From the NCBI GenBank assembly GCA_020635495.1, contig JACJZQ010000020.1:1-49364 (forward strand): a stretch of DNA of 49,364 bases. Reading direction: 5' to 3'. The stretch is from Flavobacteriales bacterium (GTDB taxonomy: Bacteria > Bacteroidota > Bacteroidia > UBA10329). Below, piece after piece: positions 18,226 through 24,425 of this stretch (position 1 is the stretch's first letter; every line of letters starts with the position of its first letter). The notes under the pieces were generated by a model. That model had not been told where the DNA came from. It made no database searches and saw nothing but the letters and a program-made list of their open reading frames with translations. The translations under genes were made by a program, and so were the position numbers.

Positions 18226-19665
18226 TTATTGGTCAGAAAGGAACTCCTTGAACCAGAGACCAGAGTCTTTCATGGTTCTTTTCTGCGTTTCGAAGTCGAT
18301 ATGGACCAACCCAAACCTTGGATGATATCCTTCTGCCCATTCGAAGTTGTCCATCAATGTCCAACAGAAATAACCTTGCACATTTACCCCTTCGCGCTTG
18401 GCGCGAAGCACATTGCGCAAATAGTCTTGATAGAACTTCTTGCGCTGATGGTCATGAACGCGGTCTCCTTCGACCACATCGGGGAATGCAGCCCCGTTTT
18501 CGGTAACAATGATCTTATCGATCTTCTCATACTTATCGAAGTACTTCAGCATTTTGTAGATGCCTTCTGGGTACACCTCCCATTTCATTTCCGTGATCTC
18601 TGGGCGTGGCTTCAGGTTTTTCGGGGCAATCGGGCTGCCAACCATCCACGGAATGATGCCGTTTGCTTTGGTTACCATACGCGAGTAGTTCTGCAGGCCA
18701 TAAAAGTCGAAGTCAAACTCAACGCGTTTCATGTCTCCATCTTGGATGTACTTCTCCATTTTACGAAGCATGGGCAGGTCTTCCATCGGGTAACCGAGCC
18801 CTTGAGGAGGTTCGATGTAAAGACGGTTTACCAGCGCATCAAAGCGTTTGGTCGTCTCATCATGGCGCTTCTTCTCGTTTACTGGGTCAATTGGTGAGCA
18901 GCTGAAGGTGGTTCCCACATTAGCACCGGGCACGTTGGCTCTGATTATTCTTCCGCCATCTGCCTGACACATGGTAGAGTGGTGTGCCGTGGGAAGAAAG
19001 TTCTTCGGCCACATTTTACCGGGAGCGTGCATGCCTAGCATGTAACCTACAATGGTAAATGAGGCCTGCTCGTTCATCACCATCCAGTTCTTGACCTTAT
19101 CTCCATAGGTTTTGGTAATGAGGTTGGAGTACTCTTCAAACCAGCCCGTAATGTCTCTGTTCTGCCATCCGCCTTTGTCTTCGAGCGCTTGAGGCAGGTC
19201 CCAATGATAGAGGGTTATCCATGGTTGCACTCCTTGCTCTAGGCACGAATCAATAACCCTGTGGTAGAAATCTAGACCTTTCTGATTGACCTGCCCCGTT
19301 CCGTTGGGCAACACACGAGACCAGGCCGTAGAGAACCGGAACACATCCATGTTCATCTGCTTTACCATACCGATGTCTGAGTGGTAGTTGTTGTAGAAAT
19401 CGCAGCTTACATCGCCATTCTGGTTTTTGTGGATGTTGCCTTTTTTATGCGAGAAGGTGTCCCAGATAGATGGGCCTTTGCCATCTGCATTCCAAGCGCC
19501 TTCTATCTGGTAGGCGGCAGTAGCCACGCCCCACAAAAAGTCTTTACCGAAGTCGGCAGCCGTGTAGCTGACATCTTTGGGCAAGGTGATACCAGAAACA
19601 TGAGGGGCCAATGCTATTCCGGCCCCTGCCAGAAGCATTTTCTTAAAGGCTTCTCTTCTTTTCAT
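18226..19665 (-). CDS. GH1 family beta-glucosidase, exported
   Basis: Glycoside hydrolase family 1, 479 aa, splitting terminal beta-D-glucosyl or related residues from oligosaccharides. The start at 19665 (MKRREAFKKMLLAGAG) gives a Tat-like leader with RR followed by a hydrophobic stretch; the frame itself opens at 19689. Seen: FLWGVATAAYQIEGAWN at the N-terminus, FRFSTAWSRVLPNG, the acid/base Glu199 in MVMNEQA (the usual NEP is here NEQ), the nucleophile Glu389 in VTENGAAF, and the substrate-binding WTLMDNFEW. All core residues are kept. It is monocistronic and divergent from purQ; export suggests use on periplasmic oligosaccharides. Confidence 0.94.
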   Translation of the reverse strand: MKRREAFKKMLLAGAGIALAPHVSGITLPKDVSYTAADFGKDFLWGVATAAYQIEGAWNADGKGPSIWDTFSHKKGNIHKNQNGDVSCDFYNNYHSDIGMVKQMNMDVFRFSTAWSRVLPNGTGQVNQKGLDFYHRVIDSCLEQGVQPWITLYHWDLPQALEDKGGWQNRDITGWFEEYSNLITKTYGDKVKNWMVMNEQASFTIVGYMLGMHAPGKMWPKNFLPTAHHSTMCQADGGRIIRANVPGANVGTTFSCSPIDPVNEKKRHDETTKRFDALVNRLYIEPPQGLGYPMEDLPMLRKMEKYIQDGDMKRVEFDFDFYGLQNYSRMVTKANGIIPWMVGSPIAPKNLKPRPEITEMKWEVYPEGIYKMLKYFDKYEKIDKIIVTENGAAFPDVVEGDRVHDHQRKKFYQDYLRNVLRAKREGVNVQGYFCWTLMDNFEWAEGYHPRFGLVHIDFETQKRTMKDSGLWFKEFLSDQ

Positions 19666-19709
19666 TCTGTTTTGTTGAAATCCGCTCAAAAATACCGTTC
19701 CAATTGAGC

Positions 19710-19737
19710 TTGGGGCTTTCTGAAAGGGCTAATTTTG
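19710..19737 (+). promoter_or_regulatory. purQ promoter (TTG-N17-TAATTTTG)
   Basis: TTG at 19710-19712 and TAATTTTG at 19730-19737 are 17 bp apart and match the Bacteroidota -33/-7 consensus exactly. The start codon at 19756 leaves a leader of about 12 bases. Confidence 0.65.
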
Positions 19738-19755
19738 CGGCAAAACAGAATCATC

Positions 19756-20448
19756 ATGAAATTCGGAGTGGTCATTTTCCCAGGTTCCAATTGCGATCAA
19801 GATATGATCTATGTCTTGCGGAATGTAATGAAGCAGGAGGTTGTAGAACTTTGGCACAAAGACCACGACCTGCAAGGGGTTGACTTTGTGGTTCTTCCGG
19901 GAGGATTCTCGTTTGGCGATTATCTGCGTTCGGGGGCTATTGCCCGTTTTTCGCCCATTATGACGGAGGTGATCGAGTTTGCCAAGAACGGTGGCTACGT
20001 GTTCGGTGTATGTAACGGTTTTCAGGTGCTGTGCGAGGCCGGACTTCTGCCCGGAGCCCTGTTGCACAACAACAACCAGAAATTCATCTGTAAGAACGTT
20101 TTCATTAAAAGTGAGACGGACAACTCCATGGTTACCAACCAAGTGAAGACGGGTGCTGCGCTGAAAATTCCTATTGCGCATGGGGAAGGGAGATTCTATG
20201 CTGATGAGGCCACCTTGGCGGATATGAAGGCGAATGACCAGATCCTATTCCGCTATTGCGATGCGAACGGAAACGTGGATGCGGCCCACAACCCGAACGG
20301 TTCTTTGGAGAACATTGCCGGAGTAACCAACAAGGGCAGAAATGTTTTTGGGATGATGCCACACCCGGAGCGAGCTGCCGACCCTAACCTTGCCAATGAA
20401 GACGGCAAGGCGCTGTTCGAGTCTATTCTGGCTGGGGTTTCGGCTTAG
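19756..20448 (+). CDS. purQ: phosphoribosylformylglycinamidine synthase subunit I (glutaminase)
   Basis: PurQ, the class I glutamine amidotransferase that releases ammonia from glutamine for FGAM formation in purine synthesis. From the ATG at 19756 it has 230 aa. Cys86 in GVCNGFQ is the nucleophile, and the His-Glu pair is in MMPHPERA near residue 200. The N-terminus FGVVIFPGSNCDQD is typical. PurQ needs PurL and PurS; neither is next to it. The frame is open upstream to 19735, but that would place the start inside the promoter. A diverged copy of its last ~20 codons lies 1.2 kb downstream (21605-21666). Confidence 0.95.
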   Translation: MKFGVVIFPGSNCDQDMIYVLRNVMKQEVVELWHKDHDLQGVDFVVLPGGFSFGDYLRSGAIARFSPIMTEVIEFAKNGGYVFGVCNGFQVLCEAGLLPGALLHNNNQKFICKNVFIKSETDNSMVTNQVKTGAALKIPIAHGEGRFYADEATLADMKANDQILFRYCDANGNVDAAHNPNGSLENIAGVTNKGRNVFGMMPHPERAADPNLANEDGKALFESILAGVSA

Positions 20449-20451
20449 AGC

Positions 20452-20928
20452 TTATTGACGCTCGTAACAAGCTTTTTTTGTTGGATACCAGTTTGAAGAA
20501 ACAAGTACTCTCGCGTTATCGAATATTAGCTTGTCGTTTTTCAAGCATTTAATTGGGTATTGATCAAACAAATGACCAGCAGAGGAAGAACCTGATACTG
20601 GAGTAATCATCAGTTTCCCTTCATTAATTGACCATTCACACCTACAATCTGTTTGAGTCCAACCCGCGCCACATGTGTCAAGTGTGCAGAAAGTTGCGTC
20701 ACCTCCTTCAGTAAATCTACCATCTGAGTAAAAAGTAATCGTTCGCCTCATAGGGTGAGAAATGGCATCTGGGTCGTTTCCTGTGTTATTAGGGTACTTG
20801 CAACCAACCTCCAGCCACGTACCAATAATGTCTTCTCTTAACTCAGCATCTGATTGAAGTTCATTGCATGATGATGCCATGAACGTGAGTAACAGAACCC
20901 ATAGATTGATTGAGATTCTCCGTTTCAT
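20452..20928 (-). CDS. small lipoprotein, lipocalin-like, unknown function
   Basis: A 158-residue protein from the ATG at 20928 (MKRRISINLWVLLLTFMASS then Cys), a lipoprotein signal with lipobox ASSC. The mature part begins with IIGTWLEVGCKYP and continues with TITFYSDGRFTEGG and WSINEGKLMI, a pattern common in small lipocalin-like Bacteroidota lipoproteins (an inferred fold). Six Cys in the mature part (GCKYP, ATFCTLDTC, DCRC, IKC, ACY) suggest disulfides. No enzyme motif. It ends 4 bp from the purQ stop on the opposite strand, and sits within the interval bounded by the two purQ 3' ends. Confidence 0.75.
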   Translation of the reverse strand: MKRRISINLWVLLLTFMASSCNELQSDAELREDIIGTWLEVGCKYPNNTGNDPDAISHPMRRTITFYSDGRFTEGGDATFCTLDTCGAGWTQTDCRCEWSINEGKLMITPVSGSSSAGHLFDQYPIKCLKNDKLIFDNARVLVSSNWYPTKKACYERQ

Positions 20929-20949
20929 ATGTTGAAGAAACAAAAAGTC

Positions 20950-21230
20950 ACGATTATTTAGGTGGGGCAGTTATATGCAATGGTTGCAAGGGTTCAAGTT
21001 ATTAAGACACACCCCTCAATCCCCTCTGAAGAGGGGAAGTGACAGCTTGGAGATGATCATGGTAAAGACGGGATAGATCAGATCCAAGATTTTTTTGATC
21101 AGACGAAAATTCATGGCGCTTGCCGAGCGCTGTATTTCAACTATTGGCTCATTCTTCCTCTGCCATGCAGCGGCAGGCTGTTGAATTCATCCTCTATTAT
21201 TTTTCTCATGATGATGGTATCTATTGGTAC
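20950..21230. other. non-coding interval with a dispersed hairpin repeat
   Basis: No gene seen. It contains a perfect 7-bp hairpin at 21020-21037 (TCCCCTC, loop TGAA, GAGGGGA) preceded by ACACACCCCTCAA, a text that recurs with changes at 37281-37333; and a weak hairpin near 21160-21178 (CTGCC, GGCAG). Confidence 0.5.
21004..21040. repeat. dispersed CCCCTC-GAGGGG hairpin repeat, copy 1
   Basis: Perfect stem at 21020-21026 and 21031-21037 with a TGAA tetraloop. The same lead-in (GACACACCCCTTAATCCCCT) and closing GAGGGGAAG occur at 37280-37335. I recall similar intergenic hairpins in other Flavobacteriia; mobility is not shown. Confidence 0.6.
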
Positions 21231-21455
21231 GAACGCTTCAGTTGAACACCCGAACTGTTCATCCATACATCCGAACTGCTCGTCCATTGCACCGAACTGT
21301 TCAATAAAAACACCGAACCGTTCATTAAAAAGTACAAACTGTTCATCAAAAGGTAAAAGCTGTACATCAAAGGGTATAAACTGTTCGTTAATTGGTACGA
21401 ACTGTTCATCAAAAGGTACGAGCTCTGCATTAAAAGGTAAGAAAGAGACCGCCAT
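21141..21455 (-). CDS. possible heptad-repeat peptide over the 21-bp array (doubtful)
   Basis: The minus strand is open for 104 codons through the array and reads heptads of the form V-P-F-D-E-Q-F. However two other frames through the array are open too, because a 21-bp unit without stops keeps every such frame open. Changes between units fall on all three codon positions about equally in my comparison, so selection for protein is not evident. The C-terminal part runs through unrelated sequence. I list it only as a possibility. Confidence 0.2.
   Translation of the reverse strand: MAVSFLPFNAELVPFDEQFVPINEQFIPFDVQLLPFDEQFVLFNERFGVFIEQFGAMDEQFGCMDEQFGCSTEAFVPIDTIIMRKIIEDEFNSLPLHGRGRMSQ
21231..21440. 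repeat. 21-bp tandem array, 10 units, with a palindromic core
   Basis: Ten head-to-tail units of exactly 21 bp, starting at 21231, 21252, 21273, 21294, 21315, 21336, 21357, 21378, 21399 and 21420. Each consists of a core near GAACTGTTC (a palindrome around T) and a more variable 12-base part near ATCAAAAGGTAC. The core is best conserved in units 2, 4, 8 and 9; outer units diverge. There are no spacers, so it is not CRISPR. Confidence 0.9.
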
Positions 21456-21500
21456 TTGAGGGCATCAAAAGGAATCTCGTCTTAAATAATCGGAAATCTC

Positions 21501-21589
21501 CCCCTGCTCGCGCCAGCAGGGGATTCTTGGAAGATCAGTCGGAGACTGATGGTGCCTGATTACACACGAGTGGCCCTTCGGAACACTCG
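21501..21589. other. cluster of three consecutive hairpins
   Basis: Three perfect stems within 89 bases: CCCCTGCT/AGCAGGGG (21501-21508 with 21515-21522), ATCAGTC/GACTGAT (21534-21540 with 21544-21550, loop GGA) and CGAGTG/CACTCG (21567-21572 with 21584-21589, an inner CC-TTC-GG). No gene overlaps. This could be a structured RNA, a REP-like element or a terminator group. Confidence 0.5.
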
Positions 21590-21604
21590 CGGGAGCGGGG
21601 GAAA

Positions 21605-21666
21605 ATCTGGGCAACTTGGACGGAAAGGCGTTGTTTGAGTCTATTTTGGCGGGGGTTATGGCTTAA
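21605..21666 (+). pseudogene. purQ: diverged remnant of a purQ 3' end
   Basis: The sequence reads NLGNLDGKALFESILAGVMA followed by TAA; the intact purQ ends NLANEDGKALFESILAGVSA followed by TAG. About three-quarters of the bases match, and most differences over the last 15 codons are at third codon positions (for example GGC/GGA, CTG/TTG, TTC/TTT, GCT/GCG). Nothing upstream of it reads as PurQ in frame, so it is a remnant and not a gene. Its stop overlaps the end of the convergent outer-membrane-protein gene. Confidence 0.75.
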
Positions 21667-22376
21667 GGAGTTGAATTCGAACCTTGAAAGGCAAGGCTGA
21701 CTCCTCCACTTACAGCATATTGAGTTTTGTAGAAAGGGTAGTAGTCTAACCTAATTATCGGGGCAATGGATACTTCCTTCAATCTGAATGGATAACCAAT
21801 TGACGTATAGATTCGACTGGCCGAATAATCGCCATACGTACCTGAACCAACCAATTTCCAGGTTTCATTTACGCGCTCAGAAAAGCGATACGATTCAAAT
21901 AGCGTAAACGCAAGACCTATTTCAGCGTGGAATCGAAAAAACTTTTGAGCATTTAGAGCAACGGTAAGCTCAAGGTTGTTTCGGAAAGAGCGCTTATTTA
22001 AAATAGTTGTATCGAGCTGGTAGGCAATGAGCGAATCTTTCACACCTGAGTAATGATTGGAGCTAAATGTCCACCCTAATCCTGTATAAAGTGAAAGTTT
22101 CTTTGACTTTCTTAATACATCATAATCCAATTGTCCGATTGCCATTGGGTTGATACCGCGTTGGTTGAAACCGGCTAGGTCATTTGTGAAGGAAGATGAT
22201 GTGTATGGATTTCCCGTTCTATATTCTCTGTATCTCGATTTTTTAATTGTTACTCCGCCCGTTGCCTGAAACCGAACACCATGGTACCAGTTATTTTTGT
22301 TGGTTGTGTCGTCCGACTGCCCGTAACCGATACAAGGACTTAGAAAAAGGAGTATTAGTAAACTCTTTAAATGCAT
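21663..22376 (-). CDS. probable outer-membrane beta-barrel protein
   Basis: A 237-residue protein from the ATG at 22376 (MHLKSLLILLFLSPCIGYGQ, cleaved signal peptide). The mature part alternates polar and aromatic residues (GVRFQATGGVTIKK, LSLYTGLGWTFSSNHYSG, LELTVALNAQKFFRFHAEIGLAFTLF, ASRIYTSIGYPFRL, VSIAPIIRLDYYPFYKTQYAVSGGVSLAF), as expected for an 8- to 10-strand barrel in the outer membrane. I do not recognise a named family. Its stop overlaps the purQ remnant. A strong bidirectional terminator lies further upstream, between it and the cold-shock gene, so it has its own promoter. Confidence 0.75.
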   Translation of the reverse strand: MHLKSLLILLFLSPCIGYGQSDDTTNKNNWYHGVRFQATGGVTIKKSRYREYRTGNPYTSSSFTNDLAGFNQRGINPMAIGQLDYDVLRKSKKLSLYTGLGWTFSSNHYSGVKDSLIAYQLDTTILNKRSFRNNLELTVALNAQKFFRFHAEIGLAFTLFESYRFSERVNETWKLVGSGTYGDYSASRIYTSIGYPFRLKEVSIAPIIRLDYYPFYKTQYAVSGGVSLAFQGSNSTP

Positions 22377-22442
22377 AAGATGAACGCGGAACGCCATGTT
22401 AATCGAAAGATTGCGTGCGAAGGCAAAATGTAGTTTAACAAA

Positions 22443-22475
22443 AAAGCCCCGTCTACCTTAGGCAGACGGGGCTTT
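22443..22475 (-). terminator. Rho-independent terminator of csp
   Basis: A perfect 12-bp stem (AAAGCCCCGTCT at 22443-22454, AGACGGGGCTTT at 22464-22475) with a 9-base loop, flanked on the minus-strand 3' side by more T residues. It lies 22 bp after the cold-shock gene stop. Confidence 0.9.
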
Positions 22476-22496
22476 CCATTTCAATTGGTTGAGTTA

Positions 22497-22688
22497 TTAG
22501 ATAACCTTCACGTTTACCGCGTTGAGGCCTTTTCTTCCTTCTTTCAATTCAAATTCTACTTTATCGTCCTCTCTTACCTCGTCTATAAGACCAGAAACGT
22601 GAACGAAATACTCTGTTTTTGATTCATCGTCAGTAATGAAACCGTAACCCTTTGAATCATTAAAAAACTTTACTGTACCTTTTTTCAT
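22497..22688 (-). CDS. csp: cold-shock protein (CspA family)
   Basis: A 63-residue OB-fold protein that binds single-stranded nucleic acid and melts RNA structure. The start at 22688 gives MKKGTVKFFNDSKGYGFI, the family N-terminus, with RNP1 (KGYGFI) and RNP2 (YFVHVSGL) in place; the upstream in-frame extension to 22718 would cover the promoter. The C-terminus (ELKEGRKGLNAVNVKVI) is normal. It is its own transcription unit, with a terminator on each side and a recognisable promoter. Confidence 0.96.
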   Translation of the reverse strand: MKKGTVKFFNDSKGYGFITDDESKTEYFVHVSGLIDEVREDDKVEFELKEGRKGLNAVNVKVI

Positions 22689-22715
22689 TGTGTAATTAAA
22701 AAATATTTGAAGCGC

Positions 22716-22750
22716 CAAAAGTAGGTTTAAAATTTGGGCTTCAGCACAAA
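22716..22750 (-). promoter_or_regulatory. csp promoter
   Basis: On the minus strand, TACTTTTG (22723-22716) is a full match to TAnnTTTG. A TTTG (22750-22747) lies 23 bases upstream, somewhat far. The leader would be about 20 bases. Confidence 0.5.
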
Positions 22751-22770
22751 ACCTTCATTGTGTAACAAAA

Positions 22771-22797
22771 AAGCCCCGATTTTTTAGGTCGGGGCTT
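22771..22797 (-). terminator. Rho-independent terminator after the subtilase-like gene
   Basis: Stem AAGCCCCGA (22771-22779) with TCGGGGCTT (22789-22797), 9 bp, followed in the minus direction by a T-rich run. It starts 4 bp after the stop at 22802 and separates that gene from csp. Confidence 0.9.
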
Positions 22798-22801
22798 CAG
22801 G

Positions 22802-24214
22802 TCAGTCTATCAGCAGCGCGAAGGTCTGGTGGAATTCGGGGGATGTCAAGTCTAGGAAATACAGACCTCCGACACCGCTTGATAGATCGATTCTTGTAGT
22901 AATGCTTTGTGTTTCTTCATCTGGTTGGTTGCGATAAACGGTTGCTCCCGTTTCGTCCTTTATCTCGATGTTGAGATCGGCAGAAAGTTTATCCAAACTC
23001 ATGGCCAATGTGTTGGCGTTGGGAGAGGCCACATTCATGGCCATGCCGCTTTTGGAATTTAACTCAATCTGGTTCTTGCCTGAACTGATTGCCACAAACT
23101 GCTTGTCGGCAACGGCTCCGTTAAAGAGCACTCCTTTAGAATGATGTGGGTAGATGCCTCCCAAACCGTCTTCCAACATCGGGGTTCCGTTCATCAGTTC
23201 TCTTGGAATAAGGGCCGTTTCTTTGTTCTCTACGTGGTAGTAGTTCACGTTTCCGTCTGCAGAAAGGGTGGTTACCATTACGATGTCTGAAGAGCTGTTG
23301 GACATGAAAACCTTATCGAAACCGGCCTCCTTGATGAAGTGAACCATGCAGGTTTTCTCATCAGAACCCATCATCATGATCTTCTGGTCCTTTACTTCTT
23401 CTATGGCCCAGAAATCTGACTGATCGATGATCTGTCCGGTCTCTACATTGTACATGCTGAATGCCATCTGAAGTGGGTTGGCAACGCTGAGTGCGCCTGT
23501 GCTCAAAGAAGAACCAAGGAATTGTACACCTGCATCTGCAAATTTCTGGCACACCTGAACAAACAATGGGTTGCTCATTTCCTCATCTCCCACATTCATT
23601 TGGATGATCAGTGGACGCTCTACGGTCTTGGCGTATTCTTCCATATAAAGAAGGGCCTGGATAAGGTTGCTTTCGCCCCCTTTCAAGTTTCTCATGATGA
23701 CGGTAGAACCTGGCTTATCGTTGATGTAGGAGATGAACCCGACATTGGAGGCCTCTTCAATCTTCTTCATTTGTAGCACAGACTCTGGGCTCAATGTGCC
23801 CATGTTGTCCAGAATGCCAACCACAACGCCTATTCCGGCATACTTCTGCTGTTCGCTCTTGCCATCAACAGTTACGTATTCTGTACGCTGGTGGTCCAAG
23901 TGGCTGGCGCAAACACCTTTTACTTTAGGCATGTGTGCCAATGATTTTTTAGGAAGGTCTATGGCCAGCACATTGCCTGATACGGTTTTAACATCTGCCT
24001 CCAGATCGGCAAAGGCATTTCCATCCAATTGATTGTTCACCTTAATAAGGGCGCCCATTTTTGTGGTCACATCTGCCATGGCAAGATTTGCCAAAAGAAT
24101 AAGTGAAACCGAGTAGAGCAAAACCGCGGCTATTAATAGTACGCGCGAGGTGCTGTCGTTAGCTGCCTGTTGTTTTGAGGCTTGATCGCTCATTTTCATT
24201 TCCTGCTTTTTCAT
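22802..24214 (-). CDS. membrane-anchored degenerate subtilase-like protein
   Basis: A 470-residue protein with a short inner tail, one transmembrane helix (residues ~24-46) and a large outer part. Residues ~125-235 resemble the subtilase (S8) core: GIGVVVGILDNMG (Asp136 at the catalytic Asp position), then NLIQALLYMEEYAKT and RPLIIQMNVGDEE, which parallel the usual helix and NMSLG strand. The GTHVAG histidine motif and the GTSMAAP serine motif are missing. The C-terminal ~110 residues look like a jelly-roll domain. I infer a proteolytically dead fold used for binding. It is one gene, behind a hybrid kinase and ended by its own terminator; another fold is possible. Confidence 0.6.
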   Translation of the reverse strand: MKKQEMKMSDQASKQQAANDSTSRVLLIAAVLLYSVSLILLANLAMADVTTKMGALIKVNNQLDGNAFADLEADVKTVSGNVLAIDLPKKSLAHMPKVKGVCASHLDHQRTEYVTVDGKSEQQKYAGIGVVVGILDNMGTLSPESVLQMKKIEEASNVGFISYINDKPGSTVIMRNLKGGESNLIQALLYMEEYAKTVERPLIIQMNVGDEEMSNPLFVQVCQKFADAGVQFLGSSLSTGALSVANPLQMAFSMYNVETGQIIDQSDFWAIEEVKDQKIMMMGSDEKTCMVHFIKEAGFDKVFMSNSSSDIVMVTTLSADGNVNYYHVENKETALIPRELMNGTPMLEDGLGGIYPHHSKGVLFNGAVADKQFVAISSGKNQIELNSKSGMAMNVASPNANTLAMSLDKLSADLNIEIKDETGATVYRNQPDEETQSITTRIDLSSGVGGLYFLDLTSPEFHQTFALLID

Positions 24215-24368
24215 GACCTGATTTCTTTAGGTGAATGACTAAGTCTAAGGTCTGCAAGAAGTGCCGAGAGGGCTGTCGATCGGGTGTCCAGGGTTAAGAC
24301 ACCTGTTTCAATTTATGTAGCGACAAAATTGAAAGTTGCGTGAGATACGTAGAGAATGTTCAATAATG

Positions 24369-24396
24369 TTGCAACGGAAGTACAAATTCGTTGCAA
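24369..24396. promoter_or_regulatory. 28-bp dyad, candidate operator
   Basis: TTGCAACG (24369-24376) and CGTTGCAA (24389-24396) form a perfect inverted repeat with a 12-base spacer; half-site centres are 20 bp apart, about two helical turns. It lies between the hybrid kinase stop and the subtilase-like gene (155 bp before its ATG) and has no T-run, so an operator is more likely than a terminator. Confidence 0.4.
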
Positions 24397-24425
24397 AACC
24401 CGAATGATACAAAAGTGATAGGGGT

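Noticed and set aside
21231..21440. CRISPR array
   Set aside because: The units are contiguous, with no unique spacers, and no cas genes are present.
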